Shown here: one piece after another, positions 11,531 through 22,000 of the stretch
Position numbering within the stretch: position 1 is the first letter of the stretch
Layout: the number at the start of each line of letters is the position of its first letter
DNA from: Persicaria tinctoria
Taxonomy: Eukaryota; Streptophyta; Magnoliopsida; Caryophyllales; Polygonaceae
Reading direction: 5' to 3'
DNA length: 64,000 bases
Assembly (NCBI GenBank): GCA_037127255.1
Contig: JBANSL010000016.1
Coordinates: 8,992,501 to 9,056,500 of the forward strand
Program-made: the position numbers and the translations under genes
Notes under the pieces: generated by a model
Database searches by the model: none
What the model was told of the DNA's origin: nothing
What the model saw: the letters and a program-made list of their open reading frames with translations, nothing else

Positions 11531-12421
11531 CTAGTACGATTCCCGCGCCATGGCGCATTTTTTTTAAAACTAAAATATTATATATAAAAATATTATAAAA
11601 TATTAATAAATGTTAAGATAAAAATCATAAAAATACTTTAAAACAAATGTATCTTATAATTATCTCAGAAAAATTATTTTTAAAAGATCTCATGTAAAGT
11701 ATAATACATAAATATAGATATTTTAAATTACAAAGCAATAATAATATCAATATCATTATAGCATTGTTTAAATGTGATGTGTCATAATCAATAGTTTTAT
11801 TCAATATTTTGAATTAAGCCCAATAGTTAGTAAATAAATTAGATTAATCGCAATAGTTATATTAGATTGAATTCAATGTTTTGAATTAAGCCCAATAGTT
11901 AGTAAAGTTAAAGAAAAAGGAGAATTAAAGGAAAAAAGAAGAAAAAAGGAGAATTAAAAAAAATTCAAGAAAAATGGAAAAAAAAATGATTAGTTAAGAC
12001 TCCTAAAACGCCTCTAAGATTGACATGTCATCATAAACTCTTCTAAATTAAGAGTTTATATAGATATAGATAGTTAGTAAACTTAAAGAAAAAGGAGAAT
12101 TAAAGGAAAAAAGAAGAAAAAAGGAGAATTAAAAAAAAATTCAAGAAAAATGGAAAAAAAATGATTAGTTAAGACTCCTAAAACGCCTCTAAGATTGACA
12201 CGTCATCATAAACTCTTCTAAATTAAGAGTTTATATAGATATAGATATAGATAGTTAGTAAAACTAAATCAAAAAGAGAATTAAAGGAAAAAGAAGAAAA
12301 AAAATTAGAAATAAAGAAAATCAAAGAAAAATGGCAAAAAAAATTATTGGTCAAGACTCCTAAACTTACTCTAAGCTTGACACGTCATCCTAAACTCTTC
12401 TAAATTAAGAGTTTATATAGA
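11531..12421 (-). mobile_element. non-autonomous Helitron with repeated 5' ends
   Basis: On the minus strand the 3' terminus shows the Helitron pattern: a GC-rich hairpin TGCGCCATGGCGCG, then about nine bases, then CTAG at 11534-11531, followed by T in the flank. The 5' terminus on the minus strand starts TCTATATAAACTCTTAATTT at 12421, preceded by A, so the element sits between A and T as Helitrons do. The 5'-terminal module (with its small palindrome CTCTTAATTTAGAAGAG and GACACGTCATC) occurs three times, ending near 12065, 12240 and 12421. There is no Rep/helicase gene. Confidence 0.75.
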
Positions 12422-12760
12422 TTGAGAAGGCAAATGACATATATTTTGAATTGGAGAGAGTGTGATTTACTATTCAACTAGTTTACGTCCACAATAAACT
12501 TATCTCTAGATATATTCTAGGATTAAAGAAGTTAATACGAGAAAATTTTCGACTCTTTTATTTAAAGAAATTATGCACAAGGTGCTGGTTATATACTAGT
12601 TAAGTATCTAAACTAGAATGTGAAAACTCAAATTGAACTCTTAAATTTATGGGTTTGAAGTTTGAACAAGTTATTTTTGACCGGGCCGAAAATGATCTTA
12701 ATCCAACGGCCCAATACCTACAACAACGGCCCACAAGTCATTTTCTCGTATTAAAAAAAT
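12422..12760. other. spacer without recognisable features
   Basis: This is AT-rich DNA between the Helitron and the Pack-MULE-like element. The last bases before 12761 are an A run that may be part of the target duplication of the next element. Confidence 0.4.
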
Positions 12761-13099
12761 GGAAATTTGGCGAGGTGCCCTGATGTATTATAATTTTCGC
12801 GAAGTATACAATTTTTTTTTTTTGCATATTTCGCGTAATACCTCTGAGGTTTTGATTTTTTTCGCGTCGTGCCCTCGGGGTTAAATTTTAACGGATGGAT
12901 AGTTAGTCTGTCACTTTTGTAATTAAAAAAGAAAAAGAAAAAGAAAGAAAGAAGACTTGAAAGAAAGCAGAAAGAGAACGACGCGAGGAAGAAGCCCTTC
13001 CAATCCTCGCATTATCCGACCCGATTCACTGTTCCTTTCATCAATCCACTCGGTTTTCTGATCTGGGTATCAATTAGTCTTCGTTACTAAACACCAACT

Positions 13100-13280
13100 A
13101 TGGCTGCTTCTGGGACTGCGAGGAAGAGGGAGAGATAGAATCCTTGCGGGGTTTGCGGCCACTACCATAAGTACAGGGAGGGTGAGGTTTGCGGCCACCG
13201 TATGTCGGCGGCTTCCAATCGCTCCTCAATCCAAGTCAGTGTCTTTGCGACGGAGATTCTGCCAGACTTTCTCTTCCTTC
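13100..13280 (+). pseudogene. captured fragment of an IBR5-type dual-specificity phosphatase
   Basis: Reading from the ATG at 13100, the frame gives MAASGTARKRER, a stop, then NPCGVCGHYHKYREGEVCGH, then RMSAAS and later QVSVFATEILPDFLFL. In my memory of the family, plant IBR5 phosphatases begin with this Cys/His cluster and the EILPEFLYLG motif at the start of the phosphatase domain. The stop (TAG where CAG would read Gln) and the loss of the sequence after LFL show that this is a fragment, not a gene. No catalytic HC(X)5R motif is present. It lies inside a Pack-MULE-like element. Confidence 0.75.
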
Positions 13281-13469
13281 GATTGAATTGGACGACAATT
13301 TAACCAAGGAGAATGAGATGGGGAGAGAAGGGAGCCTTTGGAGTTCCGATTAAGGACAAGAGAAACCCAGAGGAACGCATCCAAAATCTACTCCCTCTCC
13401 CTAATCTCCTTCCTCCCCCAATTTTAATTCTCTGAATCCTTTCTTTTTCCCCCAATTTTAATTCTCTGA

Positions 13470-14220
13470 GGGTGTGTTTGGTAATGATATCTAGTGTTTG
13501 GTTGGGGCAAGGTATAGATATCAAGTGATATCCTGATATCACTTGATATACTAATCAGACTCAAAACTGATATCCCCCAATTTTGGGAGGTATGGAACCC
13601 TGATATCAAATATCAGATTCTCGCCTCTCGCCGTCTTCTTGCGCTCTCTCCCGGACGCTCTTCGCTTCTCGCCTCTGCTCGCCCTCTCCACTGCTGCACG
13701 CTGCTCTTCGCTTCCTCAGGTACATCTCCTCCTCCTCTCCTCTTCCTCTTCCCTTTCCCTGAGTCGGACACCGCCCTTCATTGTACGCTGCACGCTGCAT
13801 CTTTCCCTGAGTCGGACATCTCCTCTACACGCTGATGCACGCTGCATCTTTGTTTTCTTCTTGGTTTGTTGCTGAGTTTTCTTCGTTTATCCTGCCTTCG
13901 TTGTTGTTGCATCTGGGTTTTCTTCTTGGTTTGTTGCTGCATCTTTGTTTTCTTCTTCAATCGTTGTTGCTGAGTTTTTGCCTAGGGTTTCTATTTCAAT
14001 CGTTATTGCTGAGTTTTATTCAATCCAAAATGTCTGATATCTGATATCTAGCAGCTCATTACCAAACAGCATATAGATATCAAAACTGATATCTGATATC
14101 TAACAACATACCAAACAGGAATATCAAGATATCAGCTGATATCGATATACTTGATATCGATATCGATATCGATATCGATATCTGATATCTGATATCTAGA
14201 TATCATTACCAAACACACCC
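13470..14220. mobile_element. Harbinger-type MITE rich in GATATC palindromes
   Basis: Perfect inverted ends GGGTGTGTTTGGTAATGATA (continuing a few bases further) are flanked by TGA on both sides (13467-13469 and 14221-14223). GGGTGTGTTTGG resembles the ends of the 7-kb Harbinger element at 40821 (GGGCGTGTTTGG). Both inner ends carry dense GATATC/GATATCTGATATC runs, while the centre (about 13620-14030) is CT-rich and gene-like without a known domain. It interrupts the Pack-MULE-like element, so it is younger than that element. Confidence 0.8.
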
Positions 14221-14222
14221 TG

Positions 14223-14390
14223 AATCCTTTTGACTCCGCCGATGAGGTCTCCCTTGCCTATGACGCCACTGCTGTCTCGCTCCATGGTCCCAAGGTCAAG
14301 ACCAATTTCCCCCAATTTCAGCTTCAAAACCCTAGCCATTTCCAATCGCATCCACATGCCATTTTCCCTCATGATTATCATCACCACTGA
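14223..14390 (+). pseudogene. captured fragment of an AP2/ERF transcription factor
   Basis: The frame starting at 14223 reads NPFDSADEVSLAYDATAVSL followed by HGPKVKTNFP, then a Gln/His-rich tail and a TGA. The pattern AYDxxAxxLHGxKxxxNFP is the C-terminal half of the AP2 DNA-binding domain. The N-terminal half (the YRGVR region) is missing. The piece starts directly at the right edge of the inserted MITE, and the upstream part of the domain was not found on the other side of it. It is a captured, non-functional fragment. Confidence 0.75.
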
Positions 14391-14429
14391 TTCAACAATG
14401 ACAATCACGGCGGATTTCATCCTCGGCAT

Positions 14430-14765
14430 CCCCAAGTCCCAGCGGCGAGCGGCTTGAGTAGCACCGTGTCCGTGATGAGGAGGCCGCCGAGGAGGAGGAG
14501 GAGGGAGGGGAAGGCAGCGCCACCGAGGGAGTAGCGCCAACCTCCCGGCGGCGAGGAGCTTGAGTAGCACTTTGTCAGTGATGAGGAGGCTGCCGAGGAG
14601 GAGGAGGAGAGAGGGGAAGGCGGCGTCGCCGAGGGAGTAGCGCCAACCGTTGGGGTGTATGGTGGAGGCGAAGTAGTTGACCCCATTGGCGATCAGGATT
14701 CTGATCATCACCAGTAGTTGGAAGAGGATGTTCACCGCTCCTTGTACTCGATCGGCGCTATCTCT
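14430..14765 (-). pseudogene. captured fragment of a hexose (STP-type) transporter
   Basis: The minus strand reads VQGAVNILFQLLVMIRILIA, then NGVNYFASTIHPNGWRYSLG, and then a hydrophobic stretch with LLGSLLITD. STP-type sugar/proton symporters have a very similar run in transmembrane helices 5-6 (NxLFQLxxTxGIL, ANLVNYxTxKIHPxGWRxSL, FLGSLxxxxTP). The last part, around PSLLLLLG-LLITD, is present twice in tandem (about 14460-14535 and 14563-14645). There is no start, no full set of helices and no other transporter motif. Confidence 0.75.
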
Positions 14766-15023
14766 CTCCGCTTCCTTTCTGAGCCTTCTTTCTTTTTTTT
14801 TTCTTTCTTTTTTTAATTCCAAAAGTGACGGACTAACTATCCATCTGTTAAAATTTAACCCCGAGGGCGCGACCCGAAAAAAATCAAAACCTCAGGGGTA
14901 CCACGCGAAATATGCAAAAGAGTTGTATACCTCGCGAAAATTGCAATACCTTAGGAACACCTCGCGAAATTTCTGTAAAAAAAAATTGACCTGAATTTTA
15001 AAGTTGTCAATTTAAGTATTTAA

Positions 15024-15054
15024 CTAGTCCTATACTCGCACCTATGGCGCACAA
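15024..15054 (-). mobile_element. remnant Helitron 3' terminus
   Basis: On the minus strand this reads ATTGTGCGCCATAGGTGCGA, then GTATAGGA and CTAG, i.e. hairpin, short spacer and CTRR end of a Helitron. A second Helitron in the opposite direction begins at 15055, directly against it, so the older element appears to have been cut by the newer one. Confidence 0.6.
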
Positions 15055-15920
15055 TCTATTACTAATTATTAAAACAAAAGTCTTACCGATGATGTGACGC
15101 CCTCCCCTTAATCCCATGCCTTTTAACCAATCATCTTAGCCTAAATTACATTTTTAGTAGTTTAAAAAAACAATGGGATTAATTCAAAACATAAAATTAA
15201 TAATAAGGAAATATAAAATTAATATTAGTAATATGTATCTATATATATCTATATATACTACTTTAATTGCTTTTTCAACTAGTGAGTTTAATTCAAAACA
15301 TTTAATTATCTAAACGTTTACTATTATTTTATAATATTAATTTAATATATCACTAAGCTTTTATTTATAAAAAAATCACTACATGGTGTGGGGATATAAT
15401 ATCATTTCCTTTTTTATGATAATTAACATATATTTTTAGTACGTCAACTATCGCCCAAAATAGCTTAATTGATTTGATAATTATTATAATTATAATTCAT
15501 ATTCATATTCTTTTTAGGATAACATGTACGTACACACTTTCAATATTACCTAAATATATAAATATCTACTTTGATATCCAATATCTAATGTAATATATAC
15601 TTTCTTTTTTTTCACTCATCTACCCATTTTTTAATGCACGAAAATTCAAATATGGTTAGTTTAATTTGTAATGTATATCCGCTTATGAAATATTTCAATA
15701 TGATTACATCTTTATAACAAGAGTAGTTGCCTTGGCTAAACAGTTTGTAGGCGTTTACGAAATCATCCCAACCGTTTACATACTACGTATTACACACTTT
15801 ACTTTATTATTTTCTAACCGCTAATATGCATGTGTATTTTTGTCAGTAAATTTTTGGTATTATTTAATATTCACAACTTTACTATTCAATTGCGCGCCAT
15901 TGGCGCGGGTATATGACTAG
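15055..15920 (+). mobile_element. non-autonomous Helitron
   Basis: The 5' end TCTATTACTAATTATTAAAA is preceded by A. The 3' end has the hairpin CGCGCCATTGGCGCG, then GGTATATGA and CTAG, followed by T. This fits Helitron termini (5'-TC, 3' hairpin plus CTRR, insertion between A and T). The 866-bp interior is AT-rich and encodes no Rep/helicase. Its hairpin loop region CGCGCCATTGGCGCG closely resembles that of the Helitron at 11531-12421. Confidence 0.75.
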
Positions 15921-16572
15921 TTTAAGGTTTGTACTCTGTAGGCAGCAAAGCATTACGTAAGTGGGCAAGTCTCCATTGAAACTGCACACATGGTTCTTCA
16001 TGATAAGGTGCAATGTGGCTAGCTGTTGTTGGTCTCTGCTAGTAGGGTGCATATCATGAAAAGTGCTGAGAACGGCTGTATCTATCAATAGTACTCAGAT
16101 AGGGTGAAAGTGTAGATTGGGATTACAAGATTTAAGGTGTTTTAGATTAGCATGTGGTCCAAGATGGCTTCAAATGGTTATACAAAACTTAGTCTTTTGT
16201 GACAGTTGATCTTGTATGAAATTTGAATGTGCCATTTTTGGTGAACCTTGTATTTGGCTTCTTGAACATCAATTTGTTTCGTCGTTGATAAGCTTACCCG
16301 ATATCTTACTTGAGGCTACTAGTTCAAGACCAAGGGATGACCACTTGTGACTTGTGTATATAACATTATTTGCAAGGACGGATACAAACTGACACAAAAT
16401 TGAAGTGCAAAAGAAATAACTTCCACATTACGTTGAGTAAAACTCTAAAAATTCATTACATAATACTGCGTGAATTAGGAATAATAAAAACAAACTAACA
16501 CTACTACCTTGCATCGATTAAACCCTAACAATGAGAAGCAACAAGATACTATTATAAGGATTCAAATCTTTA
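15921..16572. other. 3' flank of the Pumilio gene
   Basis: This is unremarkable AT-rich DNA downstream of the Pumilio stop codon, probably including its 3' untranslated region. No other gene or repeat boundary is visible. Confidence 0.4.
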
Positions 16573-17612
16573 CTAATAATCATTCGGATGATTATGAACA
16601 CTGAATTGAACCTCCCTGTACTTCTTGTAGACATTCTTTCCAATTGGATGTTGCTTGAGATCTTCAAGGATCCGAGATAAAACCTGCCGAACCCGCCTAT
16701 CAAGGTTTTGAACATCTAGTGACTCCTGACACTGAAGAAAGACGAAAAGGATAATCATTTAGCGAGGGGTCAAGGCAGAGATGATGCATCGGTATTGAGA
16801 AACTAAGTGCTTACCCATGTTGATGAGAGCGCGCTTTGTAGGACAAAGTTACCGAATTTGTGGCAGGCGAGTTCAAGCATGCCTTGACTGCTCAATCTAA
16901 GAAGCTCCTCCATAACAATCTTCTTGGTTGATGACAAACCGAAGCACATCTCCACCAGATGCGAACCTTGTTTCTGCATCGCCAGGCTCAAGATAGCACA
17001 CCTTAGCCGCTCTACTATCTTAGGGGTGTAAACCGGATGCTTCCTTGAGATTGCATATTGCACCACATAACTCCTACAACAAATTCACGGAGATTGAGGC
17101 ATTGTTGCTGAGAGAATGAACTAATGTGAAGAGACCAAAAGTGTCCCACATACCCATAATTGTCATGAGCTAGATCTGAACAATTCATAGCGATACTCGC
17201 GAGTACTTGGTCCTTGAAGCAGCTCTCCATGAGGGGAATGCAGTCATTCAGACAAATGCAACCGTGTTCATTCGTGGCCAGCGTCACGCAATGCTCAACC
17301 ATCTTAGTACTAAGAACGGCATTTTGGGCAAAGCTCAGTTTCTTGAAGCACTCTTTGATGACACGCCTGCCTGATGCGTCGCAAGCCACTTGAGGAAACC
17401 CGCGAGCCAGCGCGCTTGTTAGTTCATCCATGGTGAGGCATGAAGACTGCATCGTCCGAATGAATTTCTGGAGTGTCAGTGACCTGTTGAAACACCAATT
17501 CGGATCAAGTTAACACAGACAACAATGGCAAGTACTAATCTTTATCGTACCCGTCTTTATCGCAGGCATAGCGCAAAAGGGACGCGGGATCCGACTTAAA
17601 AGCTTCGATCAT
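16573..17612 (-). CDS. Pumilio/PUF-family RNA-binding protein, six repeats, N-terminus doubtful
   Basis: Four exons can be read: 17551-17612, 17154-17483, 16815-17073 and 16573-16731. They join in frame (donors GG|GTACGA, GG|GTATGT, TGG|GTAAGC) and give about 269 codons. Six PUF helix signatures are visible in order: CDKDGSLTLQ, CDASGRRVIKE, TNEHGCICLND, HDNYGSYVVQ, MQKQGSHLVEM and CHKFGNFVLQ. PUF proteins bind 3'UTR motifs of mRNAs and repress or relocate them; canonical members have eight repeats, and shorter plant members exist. The start is uncertain. The similar frame continues upstream through SSDDNPSSSLTPENYARC but meets a TAA, and the nearest ATG (17689) is one base out of frame. Either translation starts at 17612 or a 1-bp loss has damaged the start. 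The C-terminal exon (LEDLKQHPIGKNVYKKYRE) is intact. Confidence 0.8.
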
Positions 17613-17780
17613 GGCAAGACATCTGGCGTAGTTCTCCGGTGTCAACGACGAAGACGGGTTGTCATCGGAGCTTTACCCTCCCGCTGCATTCTGAATCTCA
17701 ACTTTGGCTGCTTTTTTTTCTAATTGGGAAGAACAAGTAACGGTTTTCGAAATTAAGGATTGAGAGAGTTAAGTTATGAA

Positions 17781-17788
17781 TTTATATA
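17781..17788 (-). promoter_or_regulatory. TATA box of the Pumilio gene
   Basis: TATATAAA on the minus strand lies about 95-100 bases upstream of the out-of-frame ATG at 17689 and 170 bases upstream of the in-frame ATG at 17612. The spacing leaves room for a short pyrimidine-containing leader. Confidence 0.45.
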
Positions 17789-19078
17789 TTGTGGAAATAC
17801 AACACTGATTCTACTAAAACTAAGCGTAATTTTTATTTTATATTTAATCAAAATAAGATAAAATTATATCTTGAAAATATATTACAGATACTCGTATAGA
17901 TAAAATTTTCCTTCTACCCGAAATCTTACCTGATAATAATAAAAAAGGTATAGATAAATTTTTCCTTTCCCTTTCATCGACCTTTCTCGCTCCCTCCATT
18001 CATGCTCCTCCCTCGGATATTGGTGCTTGGTGTGGGCTACATGGGTCAGTTCTTTGGCAATTAGAAAAAAAAAAAAAAAAAAAAAGTCAAAGTTGAGATA
18101 GAGTGGTTTTTGACAAACAAAAACTATAAAATGTGGTTTTTTGCAAGAGGTGTAAACATTTTCTAAAATAGAAAAGAACTAAGGTAATTTAGCGGATTTC
18201 ATCTTGTCATTAGCCCTTTTGTCGTCTTGCCAATAGCCTTTCTCAATAAACTATGATTAACTTTAGTTTTCTCAATAAGCCCATTTGCACCAAAACCCCA
18301 CAATGAAAGAAGTTGAAGAGTCCAATGAAACTCAACCAAAATTTTCAGGTCGTATTTATTATTGACAAAAATCAGAAATCTCAATTTTATGTGTAGTTGA
18401 TGACCGAAAATAAAAAATACATCTAATTTACTTCCTTCCCTGAAAAACCAAGGGAATTTGCAATTTACTCTCTCATCAGCTTTGGGTTGTTAATCAAGCT
18501 CGGCTCAAGTCGAACAGGCGAGTATTGATTGCTCATGTTCGGCTGTATAAACATATAGGCAAGCCTTAGATTCAAGTTTAAAACTATATTCAGAACTAGC
18601 TTGTTTAGTTAAGTAAATGTGTTAAAATAGACTTGAAATAACACAAACCTAACATGGTTATCTAGGAGAAAATTTGTAAATTCTGCAAAATTTGAGCTAT
18701 TCGAGTTGAGCTCAAGCCGAGTTTCCATTTAAATAGCTGTTGAAGACAGCTACTTGAGCATGAAAAACAATGCACCAAGATTTGTTACATATATAGTTAG
18801 CTATTGAAGACTTCATTGCAGGTAATGTAATAGCTGAAAGAAAATATATTTTCTGTGAGCTATGTACTGTGATCTTCTAACCTATACAAACAAGAAAACA
18901 AGGGGGCCAAGCTACAACAGTCCTCAGTATCCCAAATCCAAAACGAGGCGCTCCAAACCGAAAACTGAAGTGATGGAAGCTATATAGCTGCCAAGCTGCA
19001 TTCTGAAATTGTGAAATTGCCTCTACTTGCTACAAAATATGCTTTTGTCCTTTGGCAAGGAATCATGGCAGAGGTGAC
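17789..19078. other. intergenic region with a decayed GCTCGG-rich repeat
   Basis: Around 18490-18735 the motifs AGCTCGGCTCAAGTCGAAC and GAGCTCAAGCCGAG face each other. This is the same style as the hAT elements at 9634 and 31380, but with eroded ends and no clean target duplication. A poly(A) tract lies at about 18065-18085. The rest is the shared 3' flank of the GATA gene and the upstream region of the Pumilio gene, with no other feature visible. Confidence 0.4.
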
Positions 19079-22000
19079 CTATTGGAGGTAGCTCATGGAT
19101 GGGTTTAGAGAGCTACTTTTAGAACTCGTCTGAAGTGATGCGAAACTGGAAACTGGAAGAAGCTCAGCCTGTGGGAAGAACCCATTCGACGGCACATCAA
19201 GTAGGAGATCCTGTTCACTGCTCTCATCATCAGCATACTGAAAGGTATCAACCATGAGTTGTTGACCCTCAGTGGGTGGAGCAAACTGGCTCCTGGGACT
19301 CAAGTATGAGCCATTGCTGTTCGGCGTTTCCTTGGTTGCAGACCCGGCTTTCATGAGAACCATTTTAGGGATTTTTATTGTTGTTCGGATCTCTGCCATA
19401 CAGAGATTATTTAGTGTTTATCATTAAATAATTGTTCTAAATAATTGCTCAAGAAAACAATTTTTATTGAAGTGTAAACAAGTCTAATGCTAATAACTTG
19501 AATACAAGCACCAGCTACTGCCTAAGGCCATATATGTCCTATTGCCCAAGGTTCAAGTGTGTAAGACTAAGAGCTACAAACTGAACAAGCAAATTTGGTT
19601 TCGACTCTCAGCATAAGAAACTAGAAAAATCTTATGCAATGATGGTTGTTTTTGAATAAAAGAAAAAGGAAAGAGTAGTGATAAATAACCTGTCTTGTTC
19701 TGGTTCAGTGATTTCTTGGTGCTTCCTAGATTTTCTGATAAGCTAGACTTGGCTTCTGATGCGACTAGATGCTCGCTATCATCATTAATCAATTTGCTAT
19801 CCTGTAAATGCACAAAAACACCAATGCTTTTGTGTTATTTCTGTTAAAGGAAGCACGGAAGGATTTATGGAATGCTGTAAAGAACGCAAGTTCTAAATAC
19901 AACCTTAAGTTTACTATATAGTTCCAACCATTTGGACTTGGGCAGATTGGACACTGTAAGCTTCTTCAAAGTTCTGAAGTCTTCAGCTTTAATGCTTGAA
20001 CTGAAGCTACTAACGATGCCGTCTGAAAGTAACTTCTGGAATGAAGAGATGTTCTCCTTGAACGAGGAGCTACCAAACATGCTTCTAAGACTGCACGTGC
20101 AACAATGATATGAAGTAAGAAAATAAAATGTACTCATTTGATATGGCTGTACTTTTTATACGATTGGTTGTGATGAAAGTATTCAATAGTTTAGATCAGT
20201 TTCAAGTGCATAAAAAACAAAATCTTAGCAGACTTCTTTACTTGAAACAGAAATATTTGCACACCATTGTCTCAATTGCCATGAAAAATCTTAAGAACAC
20301 ATGAATTATATAGAGCACCTTCCTGGAAGCTGGGATGTATCAGATGAAGGAAGGTATTTGAATAACTGTTGTTGCTCCTCGCTTGTCAAATGCCCCAATA
20401 GTACCTCAAAGTTAATAACATCCTGTACAAATAGAGAAGATTGCACTAAGTTTGAGGCCAAAAATTTCTTCCTGATAAAAAAGAACAGGAATAGCTCGAA
20501 TTATAGGCAAAAATGTCTCTCTGTGACAATTTAGCTATATTTGCAAGGAATTTCATGATCACAAGTTTCAACATATCACATTATTGATCATATGTCATAT
20601 AATATTTTTGTAAGTCCAAGGGACAAAGCTAAAGGTAACATCTGTACACAACTAGGCATGTCTTGATGTCAATGAATGAAGAACTTATTGTTGTAAAAAA
20701 AGAAGGGCCTTTTGAATTTCTCTGGCACAATCATGGAAGTTGAAACTCACATTCAAGTCTATATCACATAGTGGGGAGTTGCGATTCCAAAAGTGCTGCA
20801 TTTTGTCATGGATGGATCTATCCCTGCAATTTGAACAGGGTTACTATTTGCAGAAAACTCTCATTTTCAAACTTGAAGGAAACTGAAGCACTAATGGACA
20901 CAAAAGATTGCTTAAATAACTGACGGTGTGAAGGCAAAAGTCATCAAAATTTTCATTCCTACTACCAGGATTGCAGGATAGCATATGAGATCCTGATGAA
21001 ACTGGCAATTTCACGCAGAAAGAACAATGCTTTAGGAGGAATACCTCTTTGCCGGTTCCTGCTGCACTATTTGGCGGCTAGGATTCTTAAAACTCTCACT
21101 TCCATGATAATGAATGGTGTCACCCTTCAAGTCCTTACGCCCAAAGAGAGGGGCAGACTTTGAGTAGGCCTCATTTACCACATAAGATTTATTTTCAACC
21201 GAAAGAGAACTTGATTCAGATTCTTCTTCCCGAACCAAGGAACTTGGATGTTTCATTAGAACACTCCCATGGCCTATTTCAACGGACACCATAGGTGTAT
21301 CACTCTCAAAAAGCAACTCTTCCTCATAAGTCCCAGGCAAGTTAGAAGATTGTTGTTCATACAAAATAGCACACAAATCCTGGGTGAGCTTCTCAACTGA
21401 GGATGGCTTCTGACGAGATACAAGAGTCCTCTTCTTTGATGGTACTTGTGCCTCCCATACGATTGATTGAGCTGGACCTGGAGCATCAACCAACTAAAGA
21501 AGTTAGTACAAAGTAAACAGGTTTGAAAGTGTAGCAGTGCACAATTTACAGCAAATTGAACAAGTGATCCATATTGGTGATGCACAACTATCTCTATAAT
21601 CCTAAAACAAGTAACTAGTTCAGCAAGATGCCAGTTGTTAATATTGTTCTTTGTAGACATATTCCTTTGTATAAGAATTTTCTATTTATAACATAGGGGC
21701 AGTAAATGCAAACAAATTGGAAGGTGGTACAGGCCCTAGATTGAAGAGTTGCCCAAAAGATTATTCTACAGCATGAAGCATAAAATGCAAACAAAAGGGT
21801 AGTTGCAATAGCAAAGATAACTGGTTTCTACTGTATTATCCAAGGAAAGGAACAAGTGTCTTGAACTGAGTACCAATTCTTCTACTACTGCTAAAATGTT
21901 TGTTGGGGGCCTTGAGGCATGTGACTTTCTGAATCACATCCCCAAACCCCAAAAACGGCATTCATATTCTTCCACCTGACTAGAATATCCTATCCTTTTG

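Larger units (their letters stand above)
12761..14974. mobile_element. Pack-MULE-like element carrying three gene fragments
   Basis: About 150-bp inverted repeats bound the element: the left arm (12761-12925) contains TTTCGCGAAGTATAC, CCCTCGGGGTTAAATTTTAA and GATAGTTAGTC, and the right arm (14825-14974) returns with their complements. Flanks share a TAAAAAAA-type run, which blurs the expected 9-bp duplication. Between the arms are pieces recognisable as an IBR5-type phosphatase N-terminus (+), the end of an AP2/ERF domain (+) and a hexose transporter (-). A 751-bp MITE is inserted at 13470-14220. Long inverted repeats plus unrelated host-gene pieces define a Pack-MULE. Confidence 0.75.

Noticed and set aside
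13639..14044. Hydrophobic Leu/Phe-rich frames as membrane proteins
   Set aside because: They arise from CT-rich filler inside a MITE, have no family match and are cut by the MITE ends.
14196..14822. 208-codon minus-strand frame as a host transporter gene
   Set aside because: Only the first third resembles a sugar transporter. The rest reads through an AP2/ERF fragment backwards and into the MITE end, so it is a chance fusion in a Pack-MULE-like element.
21477..21493. GATA exon 3 starting at TTG 21493
   Set aside because: Joining exon 2 to that position breaks the frame, whereas the AG at 21478-21479 keeps it and gives the family sequence SDLT-GPAQS.
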